A stretch of DNA of 64,000 nucleotides, taken from contig NZ_KE136354.1 in the NCBI RefSeq assembly GCF_000406945.1, forward strand, positions 1,627,989 through 1,691,988, given 5' to 3'. The position numbers were made by a program, and so were the translations under genes. How positions within the stretch are numbered: position 1 is the first letter of the stretch; each line of letters begins with the position of its first letter. Below are positions 8,078 to 17,101 of the stretch, in pieces. A model generated the notes under the pieces. It saw only the letters and a list, made by a program, of their open reading frames with translations, was not told the origin of the DNA and ran no database searches. Source of the DNA: Enterococcus dispar ATCC 51266 (GTDB lineage Bacteria > Bacillota > Bacilli > Lactobacillales > Enterococcaceae).

Positions 8078-9049
8078 TTAGAATTTAACGGGTGTAGCTG
8101 TAGCTTGTAGTACTTCGTTTAGTTCTTCGATATTTTTGCGTCCTTGTGTACGCATCCATTCTTTAGCAGCTTCTTCTCCTCCTGTAATGAACGATTCCAC
8201 CCCATTGGCCCAAGTTGCCCGACCACATAAGACACCATTGAAAGTTGAACCTGCCTCTTTGGCAAATTTCAATGTTTCTTGGAATAATTCTGCCGAAACA
8301 CCGGCTGATAAGAAGATAAATGGTAGATTCGTTGCTTCTGATTGTTCTTTGAAGTAAGCCATTGCTTCTTCTTTGGTATACGCCACTTCGCCTTTAGCGT
8401 AACCTTCCACATAGTTCATATTAACTGGTACTTCCATTTTCAATACATCGACGCCATAACGTGGTTTAGAAAATTCTTTCATCATTTCAATAACTTTGTG
8501 CGGTTTTTTCACAGCATATTCTTTAGTGCTGGCGTCAGAATCATTGGCATCATAAGAAACGAGCTCTAAAAAGAATGGTAAATCTTCCGCCGCACATTCT
8601 GAACCGATCCGTTCCATGAAAGCTTTCTTTTGGTCGTTAATTTCATCACATTCATCCACATCGTAGTAAAGCAAGAATTTACAAGCGTCAGCCCCTGCTT
8701 CTTTAAGACGTTTAACCGACCAGATAGACAAGATGTCAGGTAAGCGACCAGGTGTTGAAGCGTCATATCCTGTTTTTTCATAAGCTAATAATAACCCAGC
8801 ATTTTCAGCTCTTACTTTAGCTGCTGGTAAACCATATTCTGGGTCAAGTAAGATAGAAGAAGCATATTGGGTTAATTCAGAGGAGACAATTTTTTTGAAA
8901 TCTTCAATTTGAACACCTTGCGCTTCTGTATCTTGGTACTTATTAATCATTTTCTTTAAAGCGCCCCGTTGATCGATGGCGAGTGCGGAAATCACGCCAT
9001 TTTTGTCACTTAATTGTTTGATAAAGGCTTTTTTTGCTTCTGTTGTCAT
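8078..9049 (-). CDS. lacD: class I tagatose 1,6-bisphosphate aldolase
   Basis: LacD cleaves tagatose 1,6-bisphosphate to glyceraldehyde 3-phosphate and dihydroxyacetone phosphate. It can also act on the fructose isomer. The 323 residues match the family length. AIDQRGA (24-30) is the conserved N-terminal strand, and Lys204 in [10 protein letters not shown] is the expected Schiff-base lysine. The gene is last in an operon with a fructose-type PTS and a PfkB kinase, with no lacA, lacB or lacC nearby. This favours a tagatose route over the galactose-6-phosphate route. It starts 11 bases after the IIA gene. Confidence 0.93.
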   Translation of the reverse strand: MTTEAKKAFIKQLSDKNGVISALAIDQRGALKKMINKYQDTEAQGVQIEDFKKIVSSELTQYASSILLDPEYGLPAAKVRAENAGLLLAYEKTGYDASTPGRLPDILSIWSVKRLKEAGADACKFLLYYDVDECDEINDQKKAFMERIGSECAAEDLPFFLELVSYDANDSDASTKEYAVKKPHKVIEMMKEFSKPRYGVDVLKMEVPVNMNYVEGYAKGEVAYTKEEAMAYFKEQSEATNLPFIFLSAGVSAELFQETLKFAKEAGSTFNGVLCGRATWANGVESFITGGEEAAKEWMRTQGRKNIEELNEVLQATATPVKF

Positions 9050-9060
9050 AAAAAATCTCC

Positions 9061-9516
9061 TTAAATTTCTGCTAATTTACTGTTTAATAATGCTGCGATT
9101 TCTTCTGGGTTCGTAGCAGCTTTTAATCCTTTGGTTACATCTTGATGCATTAAAAGACGGGCCACACTGGATAAAAGTTTTAAATGCGTAGTTCCAGCTT
9201 CAGAGTCGGGAATAAATAGTGCAATAATAAAGTCTGTTGGGCTCCCATCTAAACTCTGCCAATCAATTGCCTTATTCAAACTCACAATGAGAATATCAGC
9301 ATCTTTAATACTGGCATCTTTAGCATGGGGAATAGCAAAACCATCCATCATACCAGTAGTCCCTTCTGCTTCGCGTTCTAATAATTTTTCATATACTTTA
9401 TTTTCGTCATTTGAAAGTCCTAATGCAGTAGCTTTTGCAGCTAAGAAGTGCATAACTTCATCTTGGGTAGTCAAATTTTCTTTTAAAAAAATATGGTCTG
9501 TTTTGATTAAACTCAT
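9061..9516 (-). CDS. PTS fructose-family IIA component
   Basis: It is a cytoplasmic phosphocarrier that receives phosphate from HPr and passes it to the IIB domain of the neighbouring permease. The PTS EIIA type 2 domain spans the whole protein of about 151 residues. His64 in GFAIPHAKD is the phosphorylated residue. I prefer ATG 9516 because AAAGG lies 8 bases before it. A GTG at 9525 opens the same frame but overlaps that site. A hairpin with a T run lies between this gene and the IIBC gene. Confidence 0.9.
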   Translation of the reverse strand: MSLIKTDHIFLKENLTTQDEVMHFLAAKATALGLSNDENKVYEKLLEREAEGTTGMMDGFAIPHAKDASIKDADILIVSLNKAIDWQSLDGSPTDFIIALFIPDSEAGTTHLKLLSSVARLLMHQDVTKGLKAATNPEEIAALLNSKLAEI

Positions 9517-9532
9517 GGTTTTCACCTTTCTT

Positions 9533-9563
9533 AAAAAAGCTGCAGCAGTTTCCTGCAGCTTTT
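9533..9563 (-). terminator. internal hairpin with T run between PTS IIBC and IIA
   Basis: AAAGCTGCAG pairs with CTGCAGCTTT on the minus strand, and T follows. Being inside the operon, it probably acts as a partial terminator or a 3'-end stabiliser that sets the IIBC:IIA ratio. Confidence 0.6.
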
Positions 9564-9569
9564 ATTTCA

Positions 9570-11000
9570 TTACGCTTGTACTTCGATTTTGGCTTCTGCT
9601 TTTTTGGTTGCTTCTTTTGTTACGCGGCTTTTTTGAATTAGTCCGAGAATGACGCCCCCAACAACAGAACCAACTAAGATGGCAAATACCCATTGTAATT
9701 TTCCATCAACTACTGGTAATACGAGAAAACCGCCATGGGGTGCAGGGACTTGGACACCAAACATATACGTTAAAACAGCCGCAATAGAAGAACCTAACAT
9801 CATCGTTGGTAACACACGCAACGGGTCTTTAGCAGCAAAAGGAATGGCACCTTCTGTAATATGTGTAGAACCTAAGATAAAGTTAACCAAGCCGGCATTA
9901 CGATCATTAGTTTCAAAATATTTGCCAAAGAACAATGTTGCAAAACCTGTAATAAGAGGCGGTGCGATACAAGCTGCTGAAACACCTGCCATAAAACTAC
10001 TGTTTCCTTGTGCTAACAACGCTGTACCTGTAACATAAGCAGCTTTATTGACGGGACCTCCCATATCAAAAGCACACATACACCCGACAATAATTCCTAA
10101 CACTAATGGTGAAGAATTTTCAAAGCCTGATAAAAAGCTCATCATTCCTTCATTAACAGTTTTCATCGGACCAGCAATTAATGACATGATTGTACCAACG
10201 ACAGCAACACCAATCACCGGATATAAGAAAATTGCTTTTAAACCATCTAATTGCTTTGGTAAAACTTTTAACAAACGTTGCAATAATAAAACAAAGTATC
10301 CAGCTAAGAAACCGGCAAAAATCCCACCTAGAAAACCAGCTCCACCAGAATTAGCTAATAGACCGCCGACAAAACCGACAACTAAACCCGGACGTTTGGC
10401 AATTCCTTCTGCGATATAAGCTGCCATAATGGGCACCATCATCCCCATCGCCGCATCGCCAATTGATTTGAACATAGCAGACGTTGCATTGTAGGTTGGA
10501 TCGTTGGGATCAAAAGAGTAAACACCCCAAATGGCAAAAGAAACGGCAATGATTACCCCACCAGCCACAACAAAAGGCAACATATGGGAAACACCATTCA
10601 TCAAGTTTTTATAAATGCTACGACCCAAATTCATTTGACCAGACTCTGTAGGCGTTTCTTCGATAGTATTGGCAAGTGCAGAAATTTTTCCTTTTCCAGC
10701 AAGAGCATCATCAATTAATTGATCGGCTTCTTTAATGCCTTTACTAACAGAGACATCAATAATTCGTTTACCGGCGAAACGTTCGGCATGAACATCTTTG
10801 TCCGCTGCAATAATAACGGCATCGGCATTTTTGATTTCTTCAGGAGACAGCTCGTTTTCGACCCCTACTTGTCCATGTGTTTCCACTTTAATTGTAATTC
10901 CTTTGCGTTTTGCGGCTTGCTCTAAGGCTTCTTGAGCCATATAGGTGTGGGCAATACCTGTCGGACAACCTGTTGCTGCAATAATTTGATATTTCGCCAT
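9570..11000 (-). CDS. PTS fructose-family IIBC permease
   Basis: It imports and phosphorylates a ketohexose at carbon 1. Residues 1-100 are the IIB domain, with the phosphocysteine Cys12 in AATGCPTGIAHTY. After a linker, residues from about 125 to 460 form the membrane IIC domain (GVSHMLPFVVAGGV, FDMGGPVNKAAY, GSTHITEGAIPFAA). The IIA domain is a separate downstream gene, not fused. The 476 residues fit IIBC architecture. The linked LacD suggests tagatose as substrate, while fructose remains possible. Confidence 0.93.
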   Translation of the reverse strand: MAKYQIIAATGCPTGIAHTYMAQEALEQAAKRKGITIKVETHGQVGVENELSPEEIKNADAVIIAADKDVHAERFAGKRIIDVSVSKGIKEADQLIDDALAGKGKISALANTIEETPTESGQMNLGRSIYKNLMNGVSHMLPFVVAGGVIIAVSFAIWGVYSFDPNDPTYNATSAMFKSIGDAAMGMMVPIMAAYIAEGIAKRPGLVVGFVGGLLANSGGAGFLGGIFAGFLAGYFVLLLQRLLKVLPKQLDGLKAIFLYPVIGVAVVGTIMSLIAGPMKTVNEGMMSFLSGFENSSPLVLGIIVGCMCAFDMGGPVNKAAYVTGTALLAQGNSSFMAGVSAACIAPPLITGFATLFFGKYFETNDRNAGLVNFILGSTHITEGAIPFAAKDPLRVLPTMMLGSSIAAVLTYMFGVQVPAPHGGFLVLPVVDGKLQWVFAILVGSVVGGVILGLIQKSRVTKEATKKAEAKIEVQA

Positions 11001-11041
11001 TTTATACTCTCCTCATTTCTTTTTATCTTTTTTAATTGCTT

Positions 11042-11992
11042 TTAGACTGAAACTTCCACGTCGCTACTTTTAAGTGTTTCAATTTTAATTTGTTCTGCCA
11101 GCTGACTTACATCAGAGAAATCCGTCAACCCTTTACGAAAAGCGGTTGAACTACCAGCAGCAATAGCTTTTTTCAAGGTTTCTGCTGGTGGCTGATCACT
11201 AATCATGCCTGCAAGAAACGTAGCGAGTAATGTATCCCCCGCACAAGCAGTATTGACTACTTGACCTTTGGGTGAATTTCCGATTAAAACCATTTCTTTA
11301 CTAATAAATATGGCGCCATCCCCGCCTAAAGAAAGTAAAACATTTTGAGCCCCCGCTGCTATCAGACGCTTGGCATAAGCCAAGTAATCTGTTTTTGTTT
11401 GTAATTGGACGTCATACCAGGCAGCTAATTCTTCTTCATTGGGCTTTAGCAAAAAAGGTTTATAAGGTAGACATTCTAAAACTTCCTTATAGCTACTGTC
11501 GATAATGAGTTTGACGTTTTTTTCGTCACAGATTTGGCTGATAGCTACTAAAATTTCAGGTGATACTCCTTGCGGCAGACTGCCTGAAACACATAAATAA
11601 TCGCCTGGTTGCAGTATTTTTTTTAGCGTTTGCAAAAACTCAGTAATTTTTTCGGCAGGAATTTCCGGCCCTTTATTGACTAATTTAAATTCTTCGCCAG
11701 TTTCGTTTACTTGAGTAAAAACATTAATCCGCGTCATACCGGGAACTTCAATAAAATGAGTGCTGATTGCTTTTTCCTTTAAAAAATCGTTGATATAGTG
11801 TCCGGTAAAACCGGCTTGAAAGCCTAATGCGGTATTGTCTATTCCCAATTGTTTTAAAATTAATGAAACGTTAACCCCTTTGCCATTGGCTTGAATGTCA
11901 TCATCTTGCGTGCGATTAACAGTATGCGGGTGCATCGTATCAGTTTCAATAAATAGATCTATTGCTAGGTTTAAGGTACATGTATAAATCAT
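11042..11992 (-). CDS. PfkB-family sugar-phosphate kinase (tagatose-6-P / tagatose-1-P / 1-phosphofructokinase type)
   Basis: This ribokinase-fold enzyme would make the bisphosphate cleaved by LacD. The N terminus MIYTCTLNLAID and KGVNVSLIL are typical of the 1-phosphofructokinase/LacC group. TACAGDTLLATF near the C terminus holds the catalytic Asp, with Cys where GAGD usually has Gly. ATG 11992 is preferred because AAGGAGG lies about 8 bases upstream. An upstream ATG at 12022 has no such site. It is first in the operon, before the PTS genes. Sequence alone does not settle whether the substrate is the 1- or 6-phosphate. Confidence 0.88.
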   Translation of the reverse strand: MIYTCTLNLAIDLFIETDTMHPHTVNRTQDDDIQANGKGVNVSLILKQLGIDNTALGFQAGFTGHYINDFLKEKAISTHFIEVPGMTRINVFTQVNETGEEFKLVNKGPEIPAEKITEFLQTLKKILQPGDYLCVSGSLPQGVSPEILVAISQICDEKNVKLIIDSSYKEVLECLPYKPFLLKPNEEELAAWYDVQLQTKTDYLAYAKRLIAAGAQNVLLSLGGDGAIFISKEMVLIGNSPKGQVVNTACAGDTLLATFLAGMISDQPPAETLKKAIAAGSSTAFRKGLTDFSDVSQLAEQIKIETLKSSDVEVSV

Positions 11993-12031
11993 CTTGCCCC
12001 TCCTTTCATCCTTATTATGCAATAGGAAACT

Positions 12032-12047
12032 ATGTAAATGTTTTCAG
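12032..12047 (-). promoter_or_regulatory. candidate cre site in the PTS operon promoter
   Basis: On the minus strand CTGAAAACATTTACAT matches the cre pattern WTGNAARCGNWWWCAW at 14 of 16 positions. Its end overlaps TTTACA, a likely -35, so CcpA would block transcription when glucose is present. Confidence 0.5.
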
Positions 12048-12152
12048 ATATGTTGGGAATAGCTGAAAAATTTTTCACTTTTAGTAAGCGCTGTACATCA
12101 GTTTGATATAAAGTTACAATAATAACAACTACTAATTGGAAAGGATATCCTC

Positions 12153-12899
12153 ATGGACCCACGATTAAGTGAATCAGAACAGTATTTATGGGATTTCATT
12201 CAAAAAAATATAACAAATATCCCTCACTATTCCATTGTTAAATTAAGCGAATTAGCCAATGTTTCGACTGCGACTATTGTCCGTACCATGAAAAAGAAAG
12301 GGTACGAAGGTTTTACAGCTTTCAAACATTCTTTAAAAGAAAAAGAAAATACCAACATCAATTTCTCCCATTTGGACAAAATCGATGAAGGTATTAAAAT
12401 GGCTATTTTAAAAAATGAACAAGAGGTTATTCGGACTATTAATATGATTGAAATCGGCAATATTGAAGATGCAATTCAACGCATCCACGCAGCTAAGCGG
12501 ATTATGATTTTTGCCCGCGGCTTTTCTGAATTAATCGCCCAAGAAATGATGGTCAAACTGCAGCTTACTAATAAATATTGTGAACTTCATACCGATCCTA
12601 ATATTATTCGCAATATTTCCCGTAAACTCACCAAAGAAGATGTTGTTATCTTTGTTTCCTTAAATGGCGAAACTGAAGAATTGGTAGTTGCGGCTAAAAA
12701 TTGTTACGAAGCGGAAATTGGCACAGTGCTACTTACTGCTAGTCGCCACTCTTCTTTAATAGAATATATCGAAATTCCTTTTATTGGCTTTAAATCAGAA
12801 GGCTCCTTTTTTCCAGATTATGAGGTACGCTCGCGCCTGCCGCTTTCTATTATGGCCCGTATTCTGCTCGACTCTTATGCATTGCGGACAGCCAAGTAA
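12153..12899 (+). CDS. MurR/RpiR family transcriptional regulator
   Basis: The 248 residues hold an N-terminal HTH_6 domain (about 1-75, with VKLSELANVSTATIVRTMKK as recognition region). A SIS sugar-phosphate-binding domain follows (about 105-240, with IMIFARGFSELIAQEM and VVIFVSLNGETEEL). Regulators of this type sense a phosphosugar. The gene diverges from the PfkB-PTS-LacD operon across a 160-base region, so it most likely controls that operon. AAAGGATAT precedes the ATG. Confidence 0.9.
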   Translation: MDPRLSESEQYLWDFIQKNITNIPHYSIVKLSELANVSTATIVRTMKKKGYEGFTAFKHSLKEKENTNINFSHLDKIDEGIKMAILKNEQEVIRTINMIEIGNIEDAIQRIHAAKRIMIFARGFSELIAQEMMVKLQLTNKYCELHTDPNIIRNISRKLTKEDVVIFVSLNGETEELVVAAKNCYEAEIGTVLLTASRHSSLIEYIEIPFIGFKSEGSFFPDYEVRSRLPLSIMARILLDSYALRTAK

Positions 12900-12912
12900 T
12901 CATGTAAAAAAC

Positions 12913-12960
12913 AAAAACAGCTATCCTGTATGCCAAAAGCGCAAAAGGATAGCTGTTTTT
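12913..12960. terminator. bidirectional terminator between rpiR-type gene and ebsC
   Basis: AAAAACAGCTATCC (12913-12926) pairs perfectly with GGATAGCTGTTTTT (12947-12960), with T and A runs serving both convergent genes. Confidence 0.88.
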
Positions 12961-12970
12961 CTCCCAAAGA

Positions 12971-13447
12971 TTAAGCCGATAAAATATCTGCTTGAATCGG
13001 TGCGATTAATGTCAGCAAGTCATTCACCTGGACTTTAACACTGTGACCTAATTCCCCACTGGAAACAATCACTTCTTCATGTGCCAAAATACTGGTATCA
13101 AAAATTTGAACATAATCTGGATGTTGCATGAAAATCCCGATTGGCGTATTCGCACCATGAGGATATCCAGTTGCTGCTAAGACATATTCCATTGGCGGAA
13201 AGCCAACTTTACGATTACCCGAAGCTTTGGCGGTTTTTTTATAATCCAACCGCCCATCTAAAGGAACTAAAGCAATTACCGTTCCTGTTTTGTTTCCTTT
13301 TAAAACCAAAGTCTTGTAAATTGTCGTCACAGTTAACTGTAATTTTTCAGCTTCTGCGCGACCATTTTCTTCATCACTTACATCAAAAGTAAAACTTTCA
13401 AAGGGTACATTTTTTGCGATTAAAAATTCTTCCACTGCATTAGACAT
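12971..13447 (-). CDS. ebsC: Cys-tRNA(Pro)/Cys-tRNA(Cys) deacylase, YbaK/EbsC family
   Basis: YbaK-type proteins hydrolyse Cys-tRNA mischarged onto tRNA(Pro). The enterococcal member was named EbsC. The 158 residues cover the whole editing domain, with the conserved Lys in TTIYKTLVLKG and the late motif GVxxANTPIGIFMQHP-like segment. The start overlaps the end of the upstream MFS gene by 8 bases, so the two are translated from one mRNA. The pairing with an exporter has no obvious functional meaning. Confidence 0.9.
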   Translation of the reverse strand: MSNAVEEFLIAKNVPFESFTFDVSDEENGRAEAEKLQLTVTTIYKTLVLKGNKTGTVIALVPLDGRLDYKKTAKASGNRKVGFPPMEYVLAATGYPHGANTPIGIFMQHPDYVQIFDTSILAHEEVIVSSGELGHSVKVQVNDLLTLIAPIQADILSA

Positions 13448-14879
13448 GTTTTCTGATGCCTCCTTGTTTTTTCACGCGATAAAGCGTCAAAAGCAGCGCC
13501 ACTAAACAAAGTAAAAAGGAACCTAGGAAAGTAATTTTCATCCCATAAATAAAGACATCTGGCCGGTTGGCAATATAGGTTGTTACGCGTTCCCCCATTT
13601 TAGAACTCATGGCATCATATAAAATTGTCGTTGCCATTGAAATCCCGATAACCATCCCTAAATTACGGGCAAAAGAGTTCAAGCTACCCGCTACCCCCAG
13701 ATTTTCTTTGGTGACACTACTCATAACCATCGTGTTATTCGGGGATTGGAATAATGAGTTCCCCAATCCCATGATAGCAGTTGCAATCACGTAATACCAC
13801 AATGGTGAATCAGCATGCATAAACATATACATCAACTGGGTAACCGACAACATTCCTAAGCCAATTAAAACTAAAATTTCTGGTCCGATTTTATCTGTTA
13901 AATACCCACTTAAAGGAGAACCGATCACCATTAGAAATGGAAAAACCATCATTAAAAGCCCAGCATAACTAGGTGAAAGACCCCGAGCGCTTTGTAAGTA
14001 AAATGGAATCACGACATTGACAAAAAAGTTGGAAGAAAAAATCAGCAATGCCGTAATTAAGCTCATGGTAAATACTTTATTTTTGAAAATGCTAAAAGTA
14101 ATTAAAGGTAATTTAACTTTCTTTTCCACATATAAAAAGACTATAAAACTAATAATTGCCAAAGCAAATAATACTAAAGGAATCGGGGTTAAAAAGCCAT
14201 GTTCTTGTCCTAAAAAGACCCCGCCAAAAAAGGTCATGATTGTAGCCGCAATCGCAGCAAAACCACCCATATCAATTTTTTGCGCGCTTAATGTAATATC
14301 TTTTGGTAAGAATTTTTCACTAATCACCATAGTAATAATCCCCACCGGTACATTAATCCAAAAAATATAAGCCCATGAAAAATGCGCTAAAATCAAACCA
14401 CCTAAACCAGGACCGGCAATAGATCCTAAAGAAACAAAAGCACCAATCATTCCCAGTGCCCGACCTCTTTCATTCATTGGAAAAACTTCTGTAATAATCC
14501 CTGTATTAGTCGCCATAGTCATCGCAGCACCTAACGCTTGAATTACACGGGCAAACAACAAGAAAGCCAACGAATGATTAAATCCACACAGTAAAGAGCC
14601 AATCACAAAAATTAACGTGCCAATCCGATAAATTTTAATTTTGCCCCAGCTATCCCCAATTTTCCCGAATAACAATAAACAGGCACAAACCATCATTAAA
14701 TAAATCGAAACAATCCATTCAGATTGATTCATTGGTACTTGCATATCTTTTGAAATAGTCGGTAAGGCAATATTGACAATACTCCCATCCAAAGTGGACA
14801 TAAAAGTAAACATCGAAACTGCAACTAAAATCCACCAGCGATTTTTTTGAACCACTTTATCTTCTTGATATGTATGCAT
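13440..14879 (-). CDS. MFS transporter, DHA2 (EmrB/QacA) family, 14 membrane segments
   Basis: It is a proton-driven multidrug-type exporter in the cytoplasmic membrane. The 479 residues hold about 14 hydrophobic segments. Early marks are STLDGSIVNIALPTI in segment 1, motif A-like GKIGDSWGKIKIYRIG after segment 2, and motif C GSIAGPGLGGLI in segment 5. A basic C-terminal tail ends the protein. The substrate cannot be read from sequence. It is the first gene of a pair with ebsC. Confidence 0.9.
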   Translation of the reverse strand: MHTYQEDKVVQKNRWWILVAVSMFTFMSTLDGSIVNIALPTISKDMQVPMNQSEWIVSIYLMMVCACLLLFGKIGDSWGKIKIYRIGTLIFVIGSLLCGFNHSLAFLLFARVIQALGAAMTMATNTGIITEVFPMNERGRALGMIGAFVSLGSIAGPGLGGLILAHFSWAYIFWINVPVGIITMVISEKFLPKDITLSAQKIDMGGFAAIAATIMTFFGGVFLGQEHGFLTPIPLVLFALAIISFIVFLYVEKKVKLPLITFSIFKNKVFTMSLITALLIFSSNFFVNVVIPFYLQSARGLSPSYAGLLMMVFPFLMVIGSPLSGYLTDKIGPEILVLIGLGMLSVTQLMYMFMHADSPLWYYVIATAIMGLGNSLFQSPNNTMVMSSVTKENLGVAGSLNSFARNLGMVIGISMATTILYDAMSSKMGERVTTYIANRPDVFIYGMKITFLGSFLLCLVALLLTLYRVKKQGGIRKHV

Positions 14880-15113
14880 GTAAAACTCCCCTTATTAGAA
14901 AATAAAACTTGTTGCTCAGACAGCTATCTTGCGATCAAAAAGCGTCACTAAAATAGTATAATCGTTTTTCAGAAAGATTTCATAGATTTTGTTTAAAAAA
15001 TAAGAAATGTTTTGTAACTAGACTGCAGTTCTCAAGTATACAGCCCAAATTTACAAAAGTATTGCGTTGGTTTGGCTTTCTTGTCAAAACTTATAGCCCT
15101 TCAAACATACAAA

Positions 15114-15153
15114 AAAAATCACTGAAACCTTTTATTTGGTTTCAGTGATTTTT
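15114..15153. terminator. bidirectional-type terminator after rnjB
   Basis: AAAAATCACTGAAACC (15114-15129) pairs perfectly with GGTTTCAGTGATTTTT (15138-15153). It sits 3 bases past the RNase J stop. The 230 bases between it and the MFS start show nothing else recognisable. Confidence 0.88.
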
Positions 15154-15155
15154 GC

Positions 15156-16841
15156 TTATCTTCTTTTTTGGCGTTGGGAAGACTCCATAATAACCGGTAA
15201 GATAACGGGGCGACGTTTTGTTTGTTCAAACAAATAACGGCTTAAACGATCCCGAATGTCTTGTTTTAATTTACTCCATTCAAATTCTTCATCTTGCAAA
15301 TGTTTTTCTACAATTTCACTGACCATTTCGGCACTTTCACGAATTAAATCGCGGCTGGCTTTAACGTAGACAAAACCACGGGAAGTAATTTGAGGGGAAG
15401 AAACGATTTTTTTCTCCCGCCGATTAATGGTGACCACCGCAATAAAGATCCCGTCTTCTGATAAAATCTTGCGATCCCGTAACACGATGTTGCCAATATC
15501 GCCGACACCAATGCCATCAATCAAGACATTTTCCGCTGGAACCGAACCCGCTTGAATCATTTGCTCATTTTTATATTCTAAAATATCACCACGAGCTGTA
15601 ATAAAGATATTTTTCAAAGGAATTCCAGTTAATTGCGCTAGCTCAGCATGGGCAGCAAGTTGTCGATATTCCCCTTGGATGGGAATCAAATATTTTGGTT
15701 TCAAAAGATTTAACATTAATTGTAAATCATCAGGATTAGCATGGCCTGAAACCCGCATATTATCCGAAATTTGTTTCACTGTGCCGCCAGCTCGAAAGAC
15801 AATATCTTCTGTTTTTGCCACAGTGGTTTCCATTGCGGTTGTTGGCGTCGTGGTGATATATACCAAATCGCCTTCTTGAATCCGCAGTGTCCGATGTGAA
15901 CCATTGGCCATTCGTTGTAAAGATTTAATCGGTTCTCCCATTCGGCCAGTTTCTAAGACGATAATTTCTTCTGGTGGATAGTTTTTCATTTCTTTTTGGG
16001 TAATAAACAAATCTTCATCCGGAACTTCTAATTTGTTTAATTTCATCGCTGTCCGAATAATCCGACCAAAATCTTGCCCGGTTAAAACGACTTTCCGGTT
16101 GCAACGATAAGCTGCGTTTAAAACTTGTTGTACCCGTTGTAAATTGCTGGCGACACCGGCAACGATGATGCGCCCTTCCCAATACTTAATCGTGTCGTAC
16201 ACTTCATCGGCAATTTGTCGTTCAGAAGCGACAGGTGTTGGATTTTCAGCATTGCTTGAAGTGCTCAAAAGTGCTAAAACTCCTTCTTTGCCAATTTCAG
16301 CAATACGGGCAAAGTCTGTTTGATACATTGGCACTGCCGCTTGATCAAACTTAAAGTCGCCAGTATAAACAATATTTCCTACTTTGGTTTTTAACGTAAT
16401 TCCAACGGAGTCGGGAATGGAATGGGTCGTTCTAAAAAAGCCCACTGTGGTTGTGCCAAAGTCAATTTCCGTATGTTCATCAATAACGTGAAATTCACGG
16501 AATTTTTTTGTGGCTTCATTTTTGTGAACACCAATTTTTGCCAATTCAATTGTTAATTTCGTACCAAAAACAGGAACCTCTACTTTTTCCAAAAAGTAAG
16601 GCAATGCGCCAATCGCATCCGCATGTCCATGGGTTAAAAAGACTCCGACAACGCGATCTGCATTTTCTTCTAAATAGGTAAAATCAGGAATGACCGTGTC
16701 AATTCCCAGTAATTCATTTTCAGGGTATTTCAACCCACAATCTAATACATAAATATCATCTTCCACTTCGGCGATGTACATATTTTTACCGTTCTCACGA
16801 ACGCCGCCTAGTGGAATGATTTTGATGTTACTCAAAAACAT
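15156..16841 (-). CDS. rnjB: ribonuclease J2
   Basis: RNase J proteins are 5'-exo/endonucleases of mRNA turnover that combine a metallo-beta-lactamase and a beta-CASP domain. The metal motif reads THGHADAIGAL (70-80). Ala-Asp-Ala in place of Glu-Asp-His is characteristic of the weakly active J2 paralogue, which pairs with J1. The 561 residues and the C-terminal dimerisation domain fit. The start follows GAGAGGTGAA. The J1 gene is not in the window. Confidence 0.88.
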   Translation of the reverse strand: MFLSNIKIIPLGGVRENGKNMYIAEVEDDIYVLDCGLKYPENELLGIDTVIPDFTYLEENADRVVGVFLTHGHADAIGALPYFLEKVEVPVFGTKLTIELAKIGVHKNEATKKFREFHVIDEHTEIDFGTTTVGFFRTTHSIPDSVGITLKTKVGNIVYTGDFKFDQAAVPMYQTDFARIAEIGKEGVLALLSTSSNAENPTPVASERQIADEVYDTIKYWEGRIIVAGVASNLQRVQQVLNAAYRCNRKVVLTGQDFGRIIRTAMKLNKLEVPDEDLFITQKEMKNYPPEEIIVLETGRMGEPIKSLQRMANGSHRTLRIQEGDLVYITTTPTTAMETTVAKTEDIVFRAGGTVKQISDNMRVSGHANPDDLQLMLNLLKPKYLIPIQGEYRQLAAHAELAQLTGIPLKNIFITARGDILEYKNEQMIQAGSVPAENVLIDGIGVGDIGNIVLRDRKILSEDGIFIAVVTINRREKKIVSSPQITSRGFVYVKASRDLIRESAEMVSEIVEKHLQDEEFEWSKLKQDIRDRLSRYLFEQTKRRPVILPVIMESSQRQKRR

Positions 16842-17011
16842 TCACCTCTCAAAATTTTTTCTATATAAATAGTTATTTACTTTTCTGTGCCCAACTCGCC
16901 ACTGTCCATTATACACTATAACGCTACAAAAAGTTGCGGCAAACTGCTAAATTCTCGTGGAAGCGGTTTGCACTAAAACTTTCTTAAGTTCTTTTTCTTT
17001 AGAAGAAAAGC

Positions 17012-17075
17012 CACAAGTCGCTCATCCATTCTTTAAACTCCTATCGTAGCTTAAAGAATGGATGAGCGACTTGTG
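17012..17075 (-). terminator. 25-bp perfect hairpin after asd
   Basis: Arms 17012-17036 and 17051-17075 are perfectly complementary over 25 bases, with a 14-base loop. On the minus strand TTTTCTTC follows, so it can terminate asd transcription. The stem is far longer than usual. Confidence 0.7.
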
Positions 17076-17101
17076 ACCAAATGCTAAGTAATTTTTCTAA
17101 T

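Noticed and set aside
9649..10419. Plus-strand open frames opposite the PTS IIBC gene
   Set aside because: Composition is that of an antisense frame of a membrane protein gene, and there is no start signal.
14945..14965. CodY-like box upstream of the MFS gene
   Set aside because: Only about 11 of 15 positions match, which is expected by chance in A+T-rich DNA.
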